From SG8-4 sp964598225 (GTDB lineage: Bacteria; Planctomycetota; Phycisphaerae; Sedimentisphaerales; Anaerobacaceae): 64,000 bases of DNA. The position numbers were made by a program, and so were the translations under genes. Below the pieces are notes generated by a model that was given only the letters and a program-made list of their open reading frames with translations, did no database searches and was not told where the DNA came from. Position 1 is the stretch's first letter, and every line of letters begins with the position of its first letter. Positions 26,658-33,864 of the stretch are shown piece by piece. The stretch covers positions 1-64,000 of the forward strand of contig CAZRBG010000022.1 in NCBI GenBank assembly GCA_964598225.1. The letters are read 5' to 3'.

Positions 26658-27611
26658 TTAACGGAAGTTTACAGATTCTTTCGGAGAAGGCAAGGACTGC
26701 CGCCCTGTGAAAATAGAGCTATCCACCCCGCGGATAAAGTCCCAGAATACAACCTGAGCGCATGAGGCGGGCTGCACCGTCTGCCTGCCAAAATAGATGT
26801 TTTGCACGATATTTGCGCCGCGAACTTTAACAGGATGCACTTGACCGGGGCAGATCTTCTTTACGATCATCTCGGAAACGAATCCTACTCCCAGCCCCTG
26901 CTGGACCGCCAGGGCAATTGCCTCCGAAGTGCCCATCTCCATGAACACGTTCAGATTCCCGATGTCGACACCAAGTTCGCCCAATCCGCGTTTGACATTG
27001 CGGATCGTGCCGGAACCGGGCTCGCGCATTATGAAGCGCTCATCGTAAAGCTCATCGGGCTCGATACAGTCACGCTGCAGCCAAGCGTGTCCATCCGGGA
27101 CTATCAGAACCAGCGGCTCCTGCAGATAGAGTATTATCTCGGTTCTGCCTTGTTTCATCTCGCCGACATTGGTAAAGGCAAAATGAATTTCACCTTCGGC
27201 CAGCTTTGCCAGTGCCTGGTCCTGGGGCAAAACCCTGCACGTAAAGTGGACTAACGGATAAACTTCGTTGAATTTCGCCAGCAATACGGGCAGTACGTAC
27301 TTGCCGGGTGCGGTGTTGCAGCCAACGATCAGATGGCCGTGAATCTCCTGTTTCATCAATTCCATTCGCTCGGCGGCCCGGATCGAGCCTTCGACTACGT
27401 CGCGCGCCATAGGCAGAAGAACGGCACCTGCGTCGGTGAGCGTGATCGTTCGTGCCTTTCGCCTGAAAAGTTCGACTTCCAACTGGCTCTCCAGGGTCTT
27501 GATGATCTGGCTGACGCTGGACTGTGTCAGGTGCAGACGCTTTGCGGTCACCGTGAAATTCAGTGTTTCAGCCGCTGTCACGAACACGTTGAGTTGATGA
27601 ACGTTTAACAT
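26658..27611 (-). CDS. LysR-family transcriptional regulator (CysL/CbbR-like)
   Basis: A 317-residue regulator. The N-terminal winged helix-turn-helix has HQLNVFVTAAETLNFTVTAK then RLHLTQSSVSQIIKTLESQ (about 5-45), followed by the linker helix and a two-lobed effector domain (GHLIVGCNTAPGKYVLPVLL onward). Family members bind T-N11-A palindromes and are activated by small metabolites. It is embedded between a DUF5060 gene and a DUF1080 gene on the same strand, so it is a good candidate to control the surrounding sugar genes. The annotated frame starts at 27617, but the ATG at 27611 matches the family start. The effector is unknown. Confidence 0.9.
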   Translation of the reverse strand: MLNVHQLNVFVTAAETLNFTVTAKRLHLTQSSVSQIIKTLESQLEVELFRRKARTITLTDAGAVLLPMARDVVEGSIRAAERMELMKQEIHGHLIVGCNTAPGKYVLPVLLAKFNEVYPLVHFTCRVLPQDQALAKLAEGEIHFAFTNVGEMKQGRTEIILYLQEPLVLIVPDGHAWLQRDCIEPDELYDERFIMREPGSGTIRNVKRGLGELGVDIGNLNVFMEMGTSEAIALAVQQGLGVGFVSEMIVKKICPGQVHPVKVRGANIVQNIYFGRQTVQPASCAQVVFWDFIRGVDSSIFTGRQSLPSPKESVNFR

Positions 27612-27660
27612 TAACACCGGCCTTCTGAGTAAGTTTCAGCTATACCCGTTTCTAACGTTT

Positions 27661-28320
27661 TCAATCCACAGTCAGCGTGATGTTGCGAAAATGTATCTCG
27701 CTGCCTTCGGAAGTAAGGCATATCCTGCCGGCGTCGAGATCGCAGCCGGTGGCCTTGTTGACCTGCTGGCCGTTGATAATTAACGTTACCGTATCTCCTT
27801 CGGCGATGATCTCGTATGTATTCCACTGGCCCGCAGGCTTCTCAACATCTTTTGCCCTCTTTACGTTCGTCAACTTGCCGAATTGCTCGTCTTCGAGAGA
27901 CGTCGTTCTCTCCTCGGGGCCGGTTAATTCGTATCCTGCAAGTCCCCAGAAATCACCCGCCTGGCCGGCGTTGATTTGAGCTTCGAGGCTTCGGGGCCAG
28001 ATCTTATGCTCTCCGGTCATTCGGATCAGCACGCCGCCTTTGCCCGGTTCCTTGCCTTCGGGCCAGCGCCATTCGAGCTTGAGCGTGAAGTCATGGTAAT
28101 CTGTCCCGGTGTAGATGTAGCCCAACGGTTTGCCGCGGCAAATAAGCACATCGTCCTCCATCCGCCACACATCTTCCATCCTGACCAGCGGGTCCGCTGA
28201 ATAATATTCCATCGCTGAGAGTGTAAAGCCGTCGCTGATTCGTACTGGCCCCGGCTCCACCGTGCAGCCGGCGATGCACAGGCTGACTGCAACCACTGCA
28301 ATTAGTTGTATACGTTTCAT
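27661..28320 (-). CDS. DUF1080 (3-keto-disaccharide hydrolase-like) lipoprotein
   Basis: A 219-residue lipoprotein with lipobox CIAGC at about 15-19 and SD AGGAGAG before the ATG. The rest is a single concanavalin-like DUF1080 domain: VWRMEDDVLICRGKPLGYIY then YHDFTLKLEWRWPEG, PGKGGVLIRMTG and SEIHFRNITLTVD at the end. Characterised members of this family act on 3-keto-glycosides by an elimination-type cleavage rather than by classical hydrolysis. The enzyme should be anchored in a membrane facing the periplasm. A paralogue follows 31 bases upstream at 28351-29160. The Gfo/Idh/MocA oxidoreductase at 32.4 kb could supply keto sugars; that link is inference. Confidence 0.88.
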   Translation of the reverse strand: MKRIQLIAVVAVSLCIAGCTVEPGPVRISDGFTLSAMEYYSADPLVRMEDVWRMEDDVLICRGKPLGYIYTGTDYHDFTLKLEWRWPEGKEPGKGGVLIRMTGEHKIWPRSLEAQINAGQAGDFWGLAGYELTGPEERTTSLEDEQFGKLTNVKRAKDVEKPAGQWNTYEIIAEGDTVTLIINGQQVNKATGCDLDAGRICLTSEGSEIHFRNITLTVD

Positions 28321-28350
28321 ATTCTCTCCTGAATCGCTGAAGGTTTTCTC

Positions 28351-29160
28351 TTACTCCTCCAACGGCATTATCTGGATATTGCGAAACTCGACCGGATGGC
28401 TCTCGGCCTGAAGGGAGATGTAGCCCTCGGACAGCATCTTGTCGGCGCCGGCGGCGATCAGCTTCTTTGCGTCGGCGTCTTTCTCGTCGAGCTGCGGGCT
28501 TTCGTACTCCATTACGACCTCGCCGTTTATTTTGTGCCTGACGAGTCCGTTACCGTGGACTTCAATCTCCGCTTTTACCCACTGGTCGCCGTGATATGTT
28601 TTCGAGCTGGAGTTAATACAGTGTCGGGTAACAAGCCGGTCGTTCATGACGATGTGCGTGCCGGGGGTGCAGGTGTTGCCCGTTGTGCGTTTGCCTTTGC
28701 CGCTGCCGCCGAGTAACTGCACTTCCACAGAGACCGGGAAATTCTGGTCCTTTCCCATGCTCTCGGGCGACTGGCAGTGCATCATTATCCCGCTGTTGCG
28801 AAAAGCCCATCCGGGGCCGCCGGGGGTCTGCTCTCCGACGAATCGATATTCCAGCCGCAGTATGTAGTGCGCGAACTTCTCCTGGTAGAAGATATGGCCG
28901 AATCTACCGTCGAACTTGTCGTACTTGTCGTAGCAGACCTTCATAACGCCGTCCTCAACGCCGAAAGTGTCGCCGTAATCTTCACCAAGTTCATAGCCGG
29001 TAATCTTGACCTTCCAGCCGTCGAGGTTCTTCCCGTTGAAGAGGCTGATCCATTTGCCTTTTTCAGCGCTGTCTTGCCCTGTTGCAAATCCACAAGGCAC
29101 CGAGCTCAGCACAACACACATGACTGATAAACAAGTGATGCTTAACCGCTTTTTATTCAT
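28351..29160 (-). CDS. DUF1080 (3-keto-disaccharide hydrolase-like) exported protein
   Basis: A 269-residue exported protein. The ATG at 29160 has AAGGAG about 10 bases upstream and gives a good signal peptide (about 1-29), so I reject the longer frame from 29262. The DUF1080 domain reads KWISLFNGKNLDGWKVKITG (about 38-57), then YILRLEYRFVGEQTPGGPGW, NSGIMMHCQSPESMG and VEFRNIQIMPLEE at the C-terminus. No lipobox Cys is visible, so it is probably soluble in the periplasm or secreted. It lies next to the DUF1080 lipoprotein, and together they may handle different keto-sugar substrates. The family assignment is firm; the substrate is unknown. Confidence 0.9.
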   Translation of the reverse strand: MNKKRLSITCLSVMCVVLSSVPCGFATGQDSAEKGKWISLFNGKNLDGWKVKITGYELGEDYGDTFGVEDGVMKVCYDKYDKFDGRFGHIFYQEKFAHYILRLEYRFVGEQTPGGPGWAFRNSGIMMHCQSPESMGKDQNFPVSVEVQLLGGSGKGKRTTGNTCTPGTHIVMNDRLVTRHCINSSSKTYHGDQWVKAEIEVHGNGLVRHKINGEVVMEYESPQLDEKDADAKKLIAAGADKMLSEGYISLQAESHPVEFRNIQIMPLEE

Positions 29161-29224
29161 TTTCAGACTCTCCTTATAAAATGTGTTCGGAATCTTCGAT
29201 CGATCGAGATTGCCGTCCACCAGA

Positions 29225-30754
29225 TCATGACAGTGGGGCAAGCCCCACCCTCCGGACGGCAATCGCCCAGTCCGAGCGGACCGGCGCTTGGAAGACCTGG
29301 CCGCGCCTTAACTGAATACTACCAACGGCGATTTCTTTGTAATCCCGGCACGTATCCACAGCAACCACTTCGATCCGCCCCTCCAATTCGCTTAGCTCCA
29401 TCCTGATCGAATCTGTATCTTCCTTGTAGAAAATGAGCATTTCGCCCGGAACCTTCAGACAAACTCCATCGGTCAGGCTGTTGTCGCGCACCATTTCTTT
29501 CCGGAATCGGTCTTTCCAGAAACGCGACCATGTCAGAATCTGGTTCTTATTCGGATATGGATTGGACATGGAAAACGGATGAGGATTCAGGAGATTGCCC
29601 CAGATGTTGGCCGCTCCGCCGGCCATTGTCGAATGCCACAATCCTCGCCGCGTCATATCGAAATCGTAGTCTTTCTTCGGATAAACGTTCTTACGCACGC
29701 GGAAGCGATCTTCGAGAAAGGTCGGCTTATCGGGATATTGCTCGATCGCTTTGACGTAAATATCGTAGTCGGGGCGGTGCTGCTGATATGACGAGTAATC
29801 CAGGCCGTCGCATATCTGTTCGAGTTTGGGCGACCGTCCGCCGAGGAAATGAAACCAGCCGAGGTGATCGTGCATGTATTTATGCCACGTCCGCAGGTCC
29901 CTGTCCTTGACCCATTCCTGCAAATCGAAGCCGTAGCCCATCGACCAGCCCGGCAGCGGCCCGAGCCTGGCGCAGATGTACCTTTGCAGTCGCTGGTCCA
30001 CATCGCCGTTGAGGCCCCATTTCTTCGGCGTCATTGTTCGCTGCTCATCGCCCCAAGCCCAGATATGTACCACGCCGCCTGCGGCATTGACCTTGCTAAT
30101 CAGCAACTCAAGCGCCTCAAACGTCCGAGGATCCGGATTCGGCGAGTCGGAGTCGATCTCGCTGGACCGCTCTTTGTCGAAGTCGAACCAGCGGCAGAGA
30201 ACGCCTGTGTGGAAACCGTTGAAGCCATGCTCGACGAAGAACGTTTGTATGTCGGCATCAATTCTTTCAGGGCTCTGGTAGTACGCGGGCGGATCGGCAT
30301 ACATCACAAATTGCGGCACAAAAGCCTCATCCACTCCCAGCCGTCCCCATTTGCTGCCGTAGTTGGTCATAAAGCCCGCCACTCCGGGATTAGCTACGAT
30401 TTGTATCTCGCCTTTGAGGCCGTTCAGTTCCGGATCGGAGCTCTCTGTGATGAATCTCCACCGGCCCGTTCTCGTTCCCGTAAAACGCAGCTTCCATGTA
30501 TTCTCCCGGTCATAGAAAAGCTCCGTCCGAATTTTTTGTCCCGTAGGCGTGTGAGTGAAAGCCGCTTTGGCAACGAGGTCGTACGGATTGCCGGAGCAGC
30601 TTGGATTTTCAAAGCTCCAATCCACCGGCTCCCACAGCTTTGATTCCGTAATCGCCAACGCCGGGGATGAGAGCAAGAATATCCACAGAACAAAAAACGG
30701 CACTTGGTAAGACGGGCGACTTGTTGCCCATGCTGTCAATCTCTCGATTCTCAT
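29225..30754 (-). CDS. DUF5060 / glycosidase-like exported protein (3)
   Basis: A 509-residue exported protein (start at 30754, GGAG about 8 bases upstream; a signal anchor at about 15-36). After the leader comes a DUF5060-like domain (KLWEPVDWSFENPSCSGNPY, KLRFTGTRTGRWRF). The barrel contains GVVHIWAWGDEQRTMTP and KPTFLEDRFRVRKN, where acidic catalytic residues could lie, though the assignment is weak. A short C-terminal beta domain follows. The last residues, VGLAPLS and the stop, are encoded by a family A palindromic repeat at 29233-29252, so the natural C-terminus was probably near AIAVRR. Operon context is sulfatase upstream and DUF1080 downstream. Confidence 0.75.
   Translation of the reverse strand: MRIERLTAWATSRPSYQVPFFVLWIFLLSSPALAITESKLWEPVDWSFENPSCSGNPYDLVAKAAFTHTPTGQKIRTELFYDRENTWKLRFTGTRTGRWRFITESSDPELNGLKGEIQIVANPGVAGFMTNYGSKWGRLGVDEAFVPQFVMYADPPAYYQSPERIDADIQTFFVEHGFNGFHTGVLCRWFDFDKERSSEIDSDSPNPDPRTFEALELLISKVNAAGGVVHIWAWGDEQRTMTPKKWGLNGDVDQRLQRYICARLGPLPGWSMGYGFDLQEWVKDRDLRTWHKYMHDHLGWFHFLGGRSPKLEQICDGLDYSSYQQHRPDYDIYVKAIEQYPDKPTFLEDRFRVRKNVYPKKDYDFDMTRRGLWHSTMAGGAANIWGNLLNPHPFSMSNPYPNKNQILTWSRFWKDRFRKEMVRDNSLTDGVCLKVPGEMLIFYKEDTDSIRMELSELEGRIEVVAVDTCRDYKEIAVGSIQLRRGQVFQAPVRSDWAIAVRRVGLAPLS
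29233..29252. repeat. Interspersed palindromic repeat, family A, inside the 3' end of a gene
   Basis: GTGGGGCAAGCCCCACCCTC, a close copy of the repeat at 17837. It overlaps the final codons of the DUF5060 gene ending at 29225. Confidence 0.75.
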
Positions 30755-30784
30755 TCTTAAACTCCGGGGCAAAAGTGGCTTCAA

Positions 30785-32314
30785 CTATCTGTTTTTTCTT
30801 CGGTTTCGTCTTTTTCTGTTTCTTCGAGCCTTCGGCTGTCTGGCCGCGGCTTTAGTGTAGTTTTTGCCGTAGATGTCGGTCAGGGCGGCCTTCATTTCGT
30901 GTGGCGAATCGCGATTTTCGAAAACCGGCAAGAGCGGATCACCGGTCTCTATCATCCACTCGCGAAGCTGATTGCGTTTCTTATCCAACTCGCTGCCGAA
31001 GCCTTTTTTTTCCACGAGATTGTTTATGCAATCGGGGTCTTTGCGAAGATCGTAAAATTCCTCAGCAGCCCGATAACGGAACATCCTGACCCGCTCGGCA
31101 GCGAACGGATTGGTATCGGCGGCCTCGACCATGGCCCGCATGGTGAGCCCTTCGTTGTTGTTTCGATACCAGAACTTGCCGTCCGCCCAGGGGCTGAAGA
31201 TATAGCCGAAGCGTTTATCCTGGACGCACCTCATCGGAACGGCATCACCGCCCGCTTTCATGTCTATCTGTGTAAATACCTTGTCCCGGCCGTCTTGCTT
31301 TTCGCCTTTCAGCAGCGGCAGGAAAGAGAAGCCGTCAAGCCCCTTGGGGTTCGGCAGGCCGACCGCATCGAGCACGGTCGGGAAGAAATCTATTCCGGAG
31401 ATGAAGTGAGTCTTGTCAACCGTTCCCGCTTTGACCACGCCGGGCCAGCGAACGATCCAGGGCGTGCGCGTGCTGGCGAGATAGGCATTGCACTTTGCGA
31501 AAGGAATCGCAATTCCGTTGTCGGACAGAAACATCACCAAGGTGTTCTCTGCCATGCCGGATTCCTCCAGCGCCTGCATGGTCTTGCCGAACGTGTCATC
31601 GAGGCGTCGGGTCGAATTCTGGTAATAGCTCAACTCCCTGCGTACGCCCGGCAGATCGGCAACAAAGCCCGGCACCGCCACGTCTTCCGGCTCGTAGGTC
31701 TTAGACGGCTCTTTCGCGTCTTTGATGGCTCTTCCGGCTACGTGGTACGGCCGGTGAGGATCGTGGGAATTGACCATGAAATAGAAGGGCTTATCCTCGC
31801 GGCGGCATCTTGCAAGGAATTCCTTGCAGTACTTGTAGTATATATCGGGGTCGCGGCCGTTGCCGAGTTCATACCGGTCGTGGACAAAATCCCACTTGTA
31901 ATCGGTGTGCGGCGTCGAGTGATTCACTTTGCCGAGAACGCCGGTGAGGTATCCGGCGTCTCTAAGCGTCTGCATGATGGTGGGTATGTCGCGATTGGTG
32001 TGCATGAAGCCCAATATGCCGCTGTTGTGGCCGTACCGCCCTGTCGCAAGGACACCGCGGCTCGGCTGGCATATCGCGACCGTTACATGCGCATATTCGA
32101 ACCGCATCCCTTCGGCGGCGAATGCGTCGAGGTTCGGCGTCAGCCCCGGCACTTTCCCGCCGAAACAGCCCGCAGATTCACAATGAAGATCGTCCGCGGT
32201 GAAAAACAATACGTTGAGTCTTTTTTGCCTCTCGGCGGCGTCGGCAAATGCGGTTCCCGTCAGCGTCGAAACGGCCCCTAATCCAAGAGTCTTTAGAAAA
32301 TCACGTCTTAACAT
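30785..32314 (-). CDS. Formylglycine-dependent sulfatase, Tat-exported (1)
   Basis: A 509-residue type I sulfatase. The start at 32314 gives a Tat signal, LRRDFLKTLGLGA. The metal-binding motif VLFFTADDLHCESAG (Asp pair) is near residue 35. The active-site segment VAICQPSRGVLATGRYGHNS holds C-x-P-S-R, whose Cys must be converted to formylglycine by a maturase not seen in this window. VMFLSDNG is the second metal motif. The C-terminus ends in an unusual Arg/Lys-rich tail (QPKARRNRKRRNRRKNR). It would remove sulfate esters from a glycan in the periplasm. It is divergent from the Gfo/Idh/MocA gene at 32433 across a shared control region. Confidence 0.92.
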   Translation of the reverse strand: MLRRDFLKTLGLGAVSTLTGTAFADAAERQKRLNVLFFTADDLHCESAGCFGGKVPGLTPNLDAFAAEGMRFEYAHVTVAICQPSRGVLATGRYGHNSGILGFMHTNRDIPTIMQTLRDAGYLTGVLGKVNHSTPHTDYKWDFVHDRYELGNGRDPDIYYKYCKEFLARCRREDKPFYFMVNSHDPHRPYHVAGRAIKDAKEPSKTYEPEDVAVPGFVADLPGVRRELSYYQNSTRRLDDTFGKTMQALEESGMAENTLVMFLSDNGIAIPFAKCNAYLASTRTPWIVRWPGVVKAGTVDKTHFISGIDFFPTVLDAVGLPNPKGLDGFSFLPLLKGEKQDGRDKVFTQIDMKAGGDAVPMRCVQDKRFGYIFSPWADGKFWYRNNNEGLTMRAMVEAADTNPFAAERVRMFRYRAAEEFYDLRKDPDCINNLVEKKGFGSELDKKRNQLREWMIETGDPLLPVFENRDSPHEMKAALTDIYGKNYTKAAARQPKARRNRKRRNRRKNR

Positions 32315-32386
32315 TTTGAGTACTCCTCTTAAAAATTGATCGTCCTCAATTCTAATAGCTGCAGGCTTGATAAGCAAGTGCGAGTC

Positions 32387-32408
32387 TTGTATCCTGATTG
32401 CAATACAA
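32387..32408. promoter_or_regulatory. Inverted repeat between divergent sulfatase and oxidoreductase genes
   Basis: TTGTAT (32387-32392) and ATACAA (32403-32408) form a symmetric site with a 10-base centre, 25 bases before the oxidoreductase ATG. It is a candidate operator; the binding protein is unknown. Confidence 0.4.
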
Positions 32409-32432
32409 ATCAAGGGTCAAGAAAGGATTATG

Positions 32433-33725
32433 ATGAGTTATAAACCCATCACAAGACGCTCATTTCTAAAGACCGCCGCATCGAGTGTGGCCGTTCCTTA
32501 CGTCATCACTACATCCGCGCTCGGAAGTGGAGGCAAGCCGCCCGCGAGCGAGCGCCCGGTGATGGGTTGCATCGGCATGGGCGGCCAGGGCACGGCCGGG
32601 ATGGGCTGGCGAAGCGCCGGGCCCGAAGTGCCGAACACCGGCTGGGTTCCCAAAGGGGGCTTCATGGCTCGCGACGTGCAGGTCGTGGCGGTCTGCGATG
32701 TCAATAGGAACAACCTCCGGCGGGCGAAATCCATCGTCGATCAGGAATACGGCAACAACGACTGCACGGCGTACAAGCACTATCAGGAACTGCTCGCCAG
32801 AGACGACGTCGACATAATTCTATGCGCCACCGGAGACCGATGGCATACGCCTATCTCGATAGCCGCGGCTAAGGCGGGCAAGGACATCTATTGCGAAAAG
32901 CCGATCTCGCTGACGATCTACGAAGCGCGGGAGCTTGCCCGCGTTATGAATCAATACGCCAGAATCTTCCAGACCGGCACGCAGCAGCGCTCGGCCCGCG
33001 AGTTCCGATTCGCCTGCGAACTCGTGCGCAACGGCTACATAGGCGAGTTGAAGCACGTTACCGTAAACGTCGGAGGCGGGCCGAGAGAATGTAATCTGCC
33101 CGCGCAGGGCGAGCCGCCGGAATGGCTCGATTACGATATCTGGCTGGGCCAGGCGCCGTGGCGGCCCTTCCACCCGCGGATTCTCGGCTGGATGGCATGG
33201 CGCGACTATTCCGGCGGCGGGATGACGAACTGGGGAGCGCATCATTTCGACGTCGCACAATGGGGCACGGGCTTCGAGAAAAGCGGACCGGTCGAGATCA
33301 TCCCACCCGACGGCAAGGACTTCAAGGTCCTGACGTATAGATACCCGAACGGCGTGAAAATGACGCGAAACAACACCTGCAACGGCGTCAAGTTCGAGGG
33401 CACAAAAGGGTGGGTCGAAGTCAATCGCGGCTATTTGAAGAGCCAACCCGAGAGCCTGTTGCGGCAGAAGATCGGCCCGAATGAAATCCATTTGCGCGTC
33501 AGCAACGACCATCATCTGGACTTTCTCGCCGCCGTTCATAATCGCACCCGCCCGGCAAGCGACGCCGACATCGGCTACCGCTCGATCAGCGTCTGCCACC
33601 TCGGCAACATCGCCTACTGGCTCAAACGCCCGCTGAAATGGGACCCGGCCAACGAAAAGTTCGTCAATGACCCCGAAGCCGACCGGATGCTATGGCGCGA
33701 AATGCGAAGCCCCTACACGATATGA
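32433..33725 (+). CDS. Gfo/Idh/MocA-family oxidoreductase, Tat-exported
   Basis: A 430-residue oxidoreductase with the Tat motif TRRSFLKTAAS at about 7-17. The nucleotide fold begins VMGCIGMGGQGTAGMGW (about 43-59), and the family motif DIYCEKPISLTIYEAREL (catalytic Lys in EKP) is intact. NWGAHHFDVAQWG carries the His pair of the active site. Members use a tightly bound NAD(P) and oxidise or epimerise sugars, including making 3-keto sugars. Export by Tat fits a cofactor loaded before secretion. AAAGG precedes the ATG pair at 32430/32433. It is followed by two palindromic repeats and the HEAT-repeat gene. Confidence 0.92.
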   Translation: MSYKPITRRSFLKTAASSVAVPYVITTSALGSGGKPPASERPVMGCIGMGGQGTAGMGWRSAGPEVPNTGWVPKGGFMARDVQVVAVCDVNRNNLRRAKSIVDQEYGNNDCTAYKHYQELLARDDVDIILCATGDRWHTPISIAAAKAGKDIYCEKPISLTIYEARELARVMNQYARIFQTGTQQRSAREFRFACELVRNGYIGELKHVTVNVGGGPRECNLPAQGEPPEWLDYDIWLGQAPWRPFHPRILGWMAWRDYSGGGMTNWGAHHFDVAQWGTGFEKSGPVEIIPPDGKDFKVLTYRYPNGVKMTRNNTCNGVKFEGTKGWVEVNRGYLKSQPESLLRQKIGPNEIHLRVSNDHHLDFLAAVHNRTRPASDADIGYRSISVCHLGNIAYWLKRPLKWDPANEKFVNDPEADRMLWREMRSPYTI

Positions 33726-33751
33726 AATCAATAGACAACCATTCCGAGTTT

Positions 33752-33774
33752 GTAGGGTGGGGCTTGCCCCACCA
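33752..33774. repeat. Interspersed palindromic repeat, family A
   Basis: GTAGGGTGGGGCTTGCCCC then ACCA. This is the inverse orientation of the copy at 17837, and it lies 26 bases after the oxidoreductase stop. Confidence 0.8.
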
Positions 33775-33796
33775 TCTTGGTACGGGCAATTATAAC

Positions 33797-33843
33797 GGTG
33801 GGGCAACCCGTTCGACTTCGCTCGGGGCAGGTCCCATCCTACC
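33797..33843. repeat. Composite palindromic repeat (family A ends with family B core)
   Basis: Outer arms GGTGGGGCAACCC and GGTCCCATCCTACC flank the core GTTCGACTTCGCTCGGGGC. The same core is at 50276 and, inverted, near 53660. It lies just before the HEAT-repeat gene. Confidence 0.65.
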
Positions 33844-33864
33844 GAGTCTACGAGGCATTCGATC

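Noticed and set aside
30899..32281. A 460-codon plus-strand frame
   Set aside because: It is antisense to the complete sulfatase with Tat signal and C-x-P-S-R site; the frame arises from GC-rich codon bias and has no family motif.
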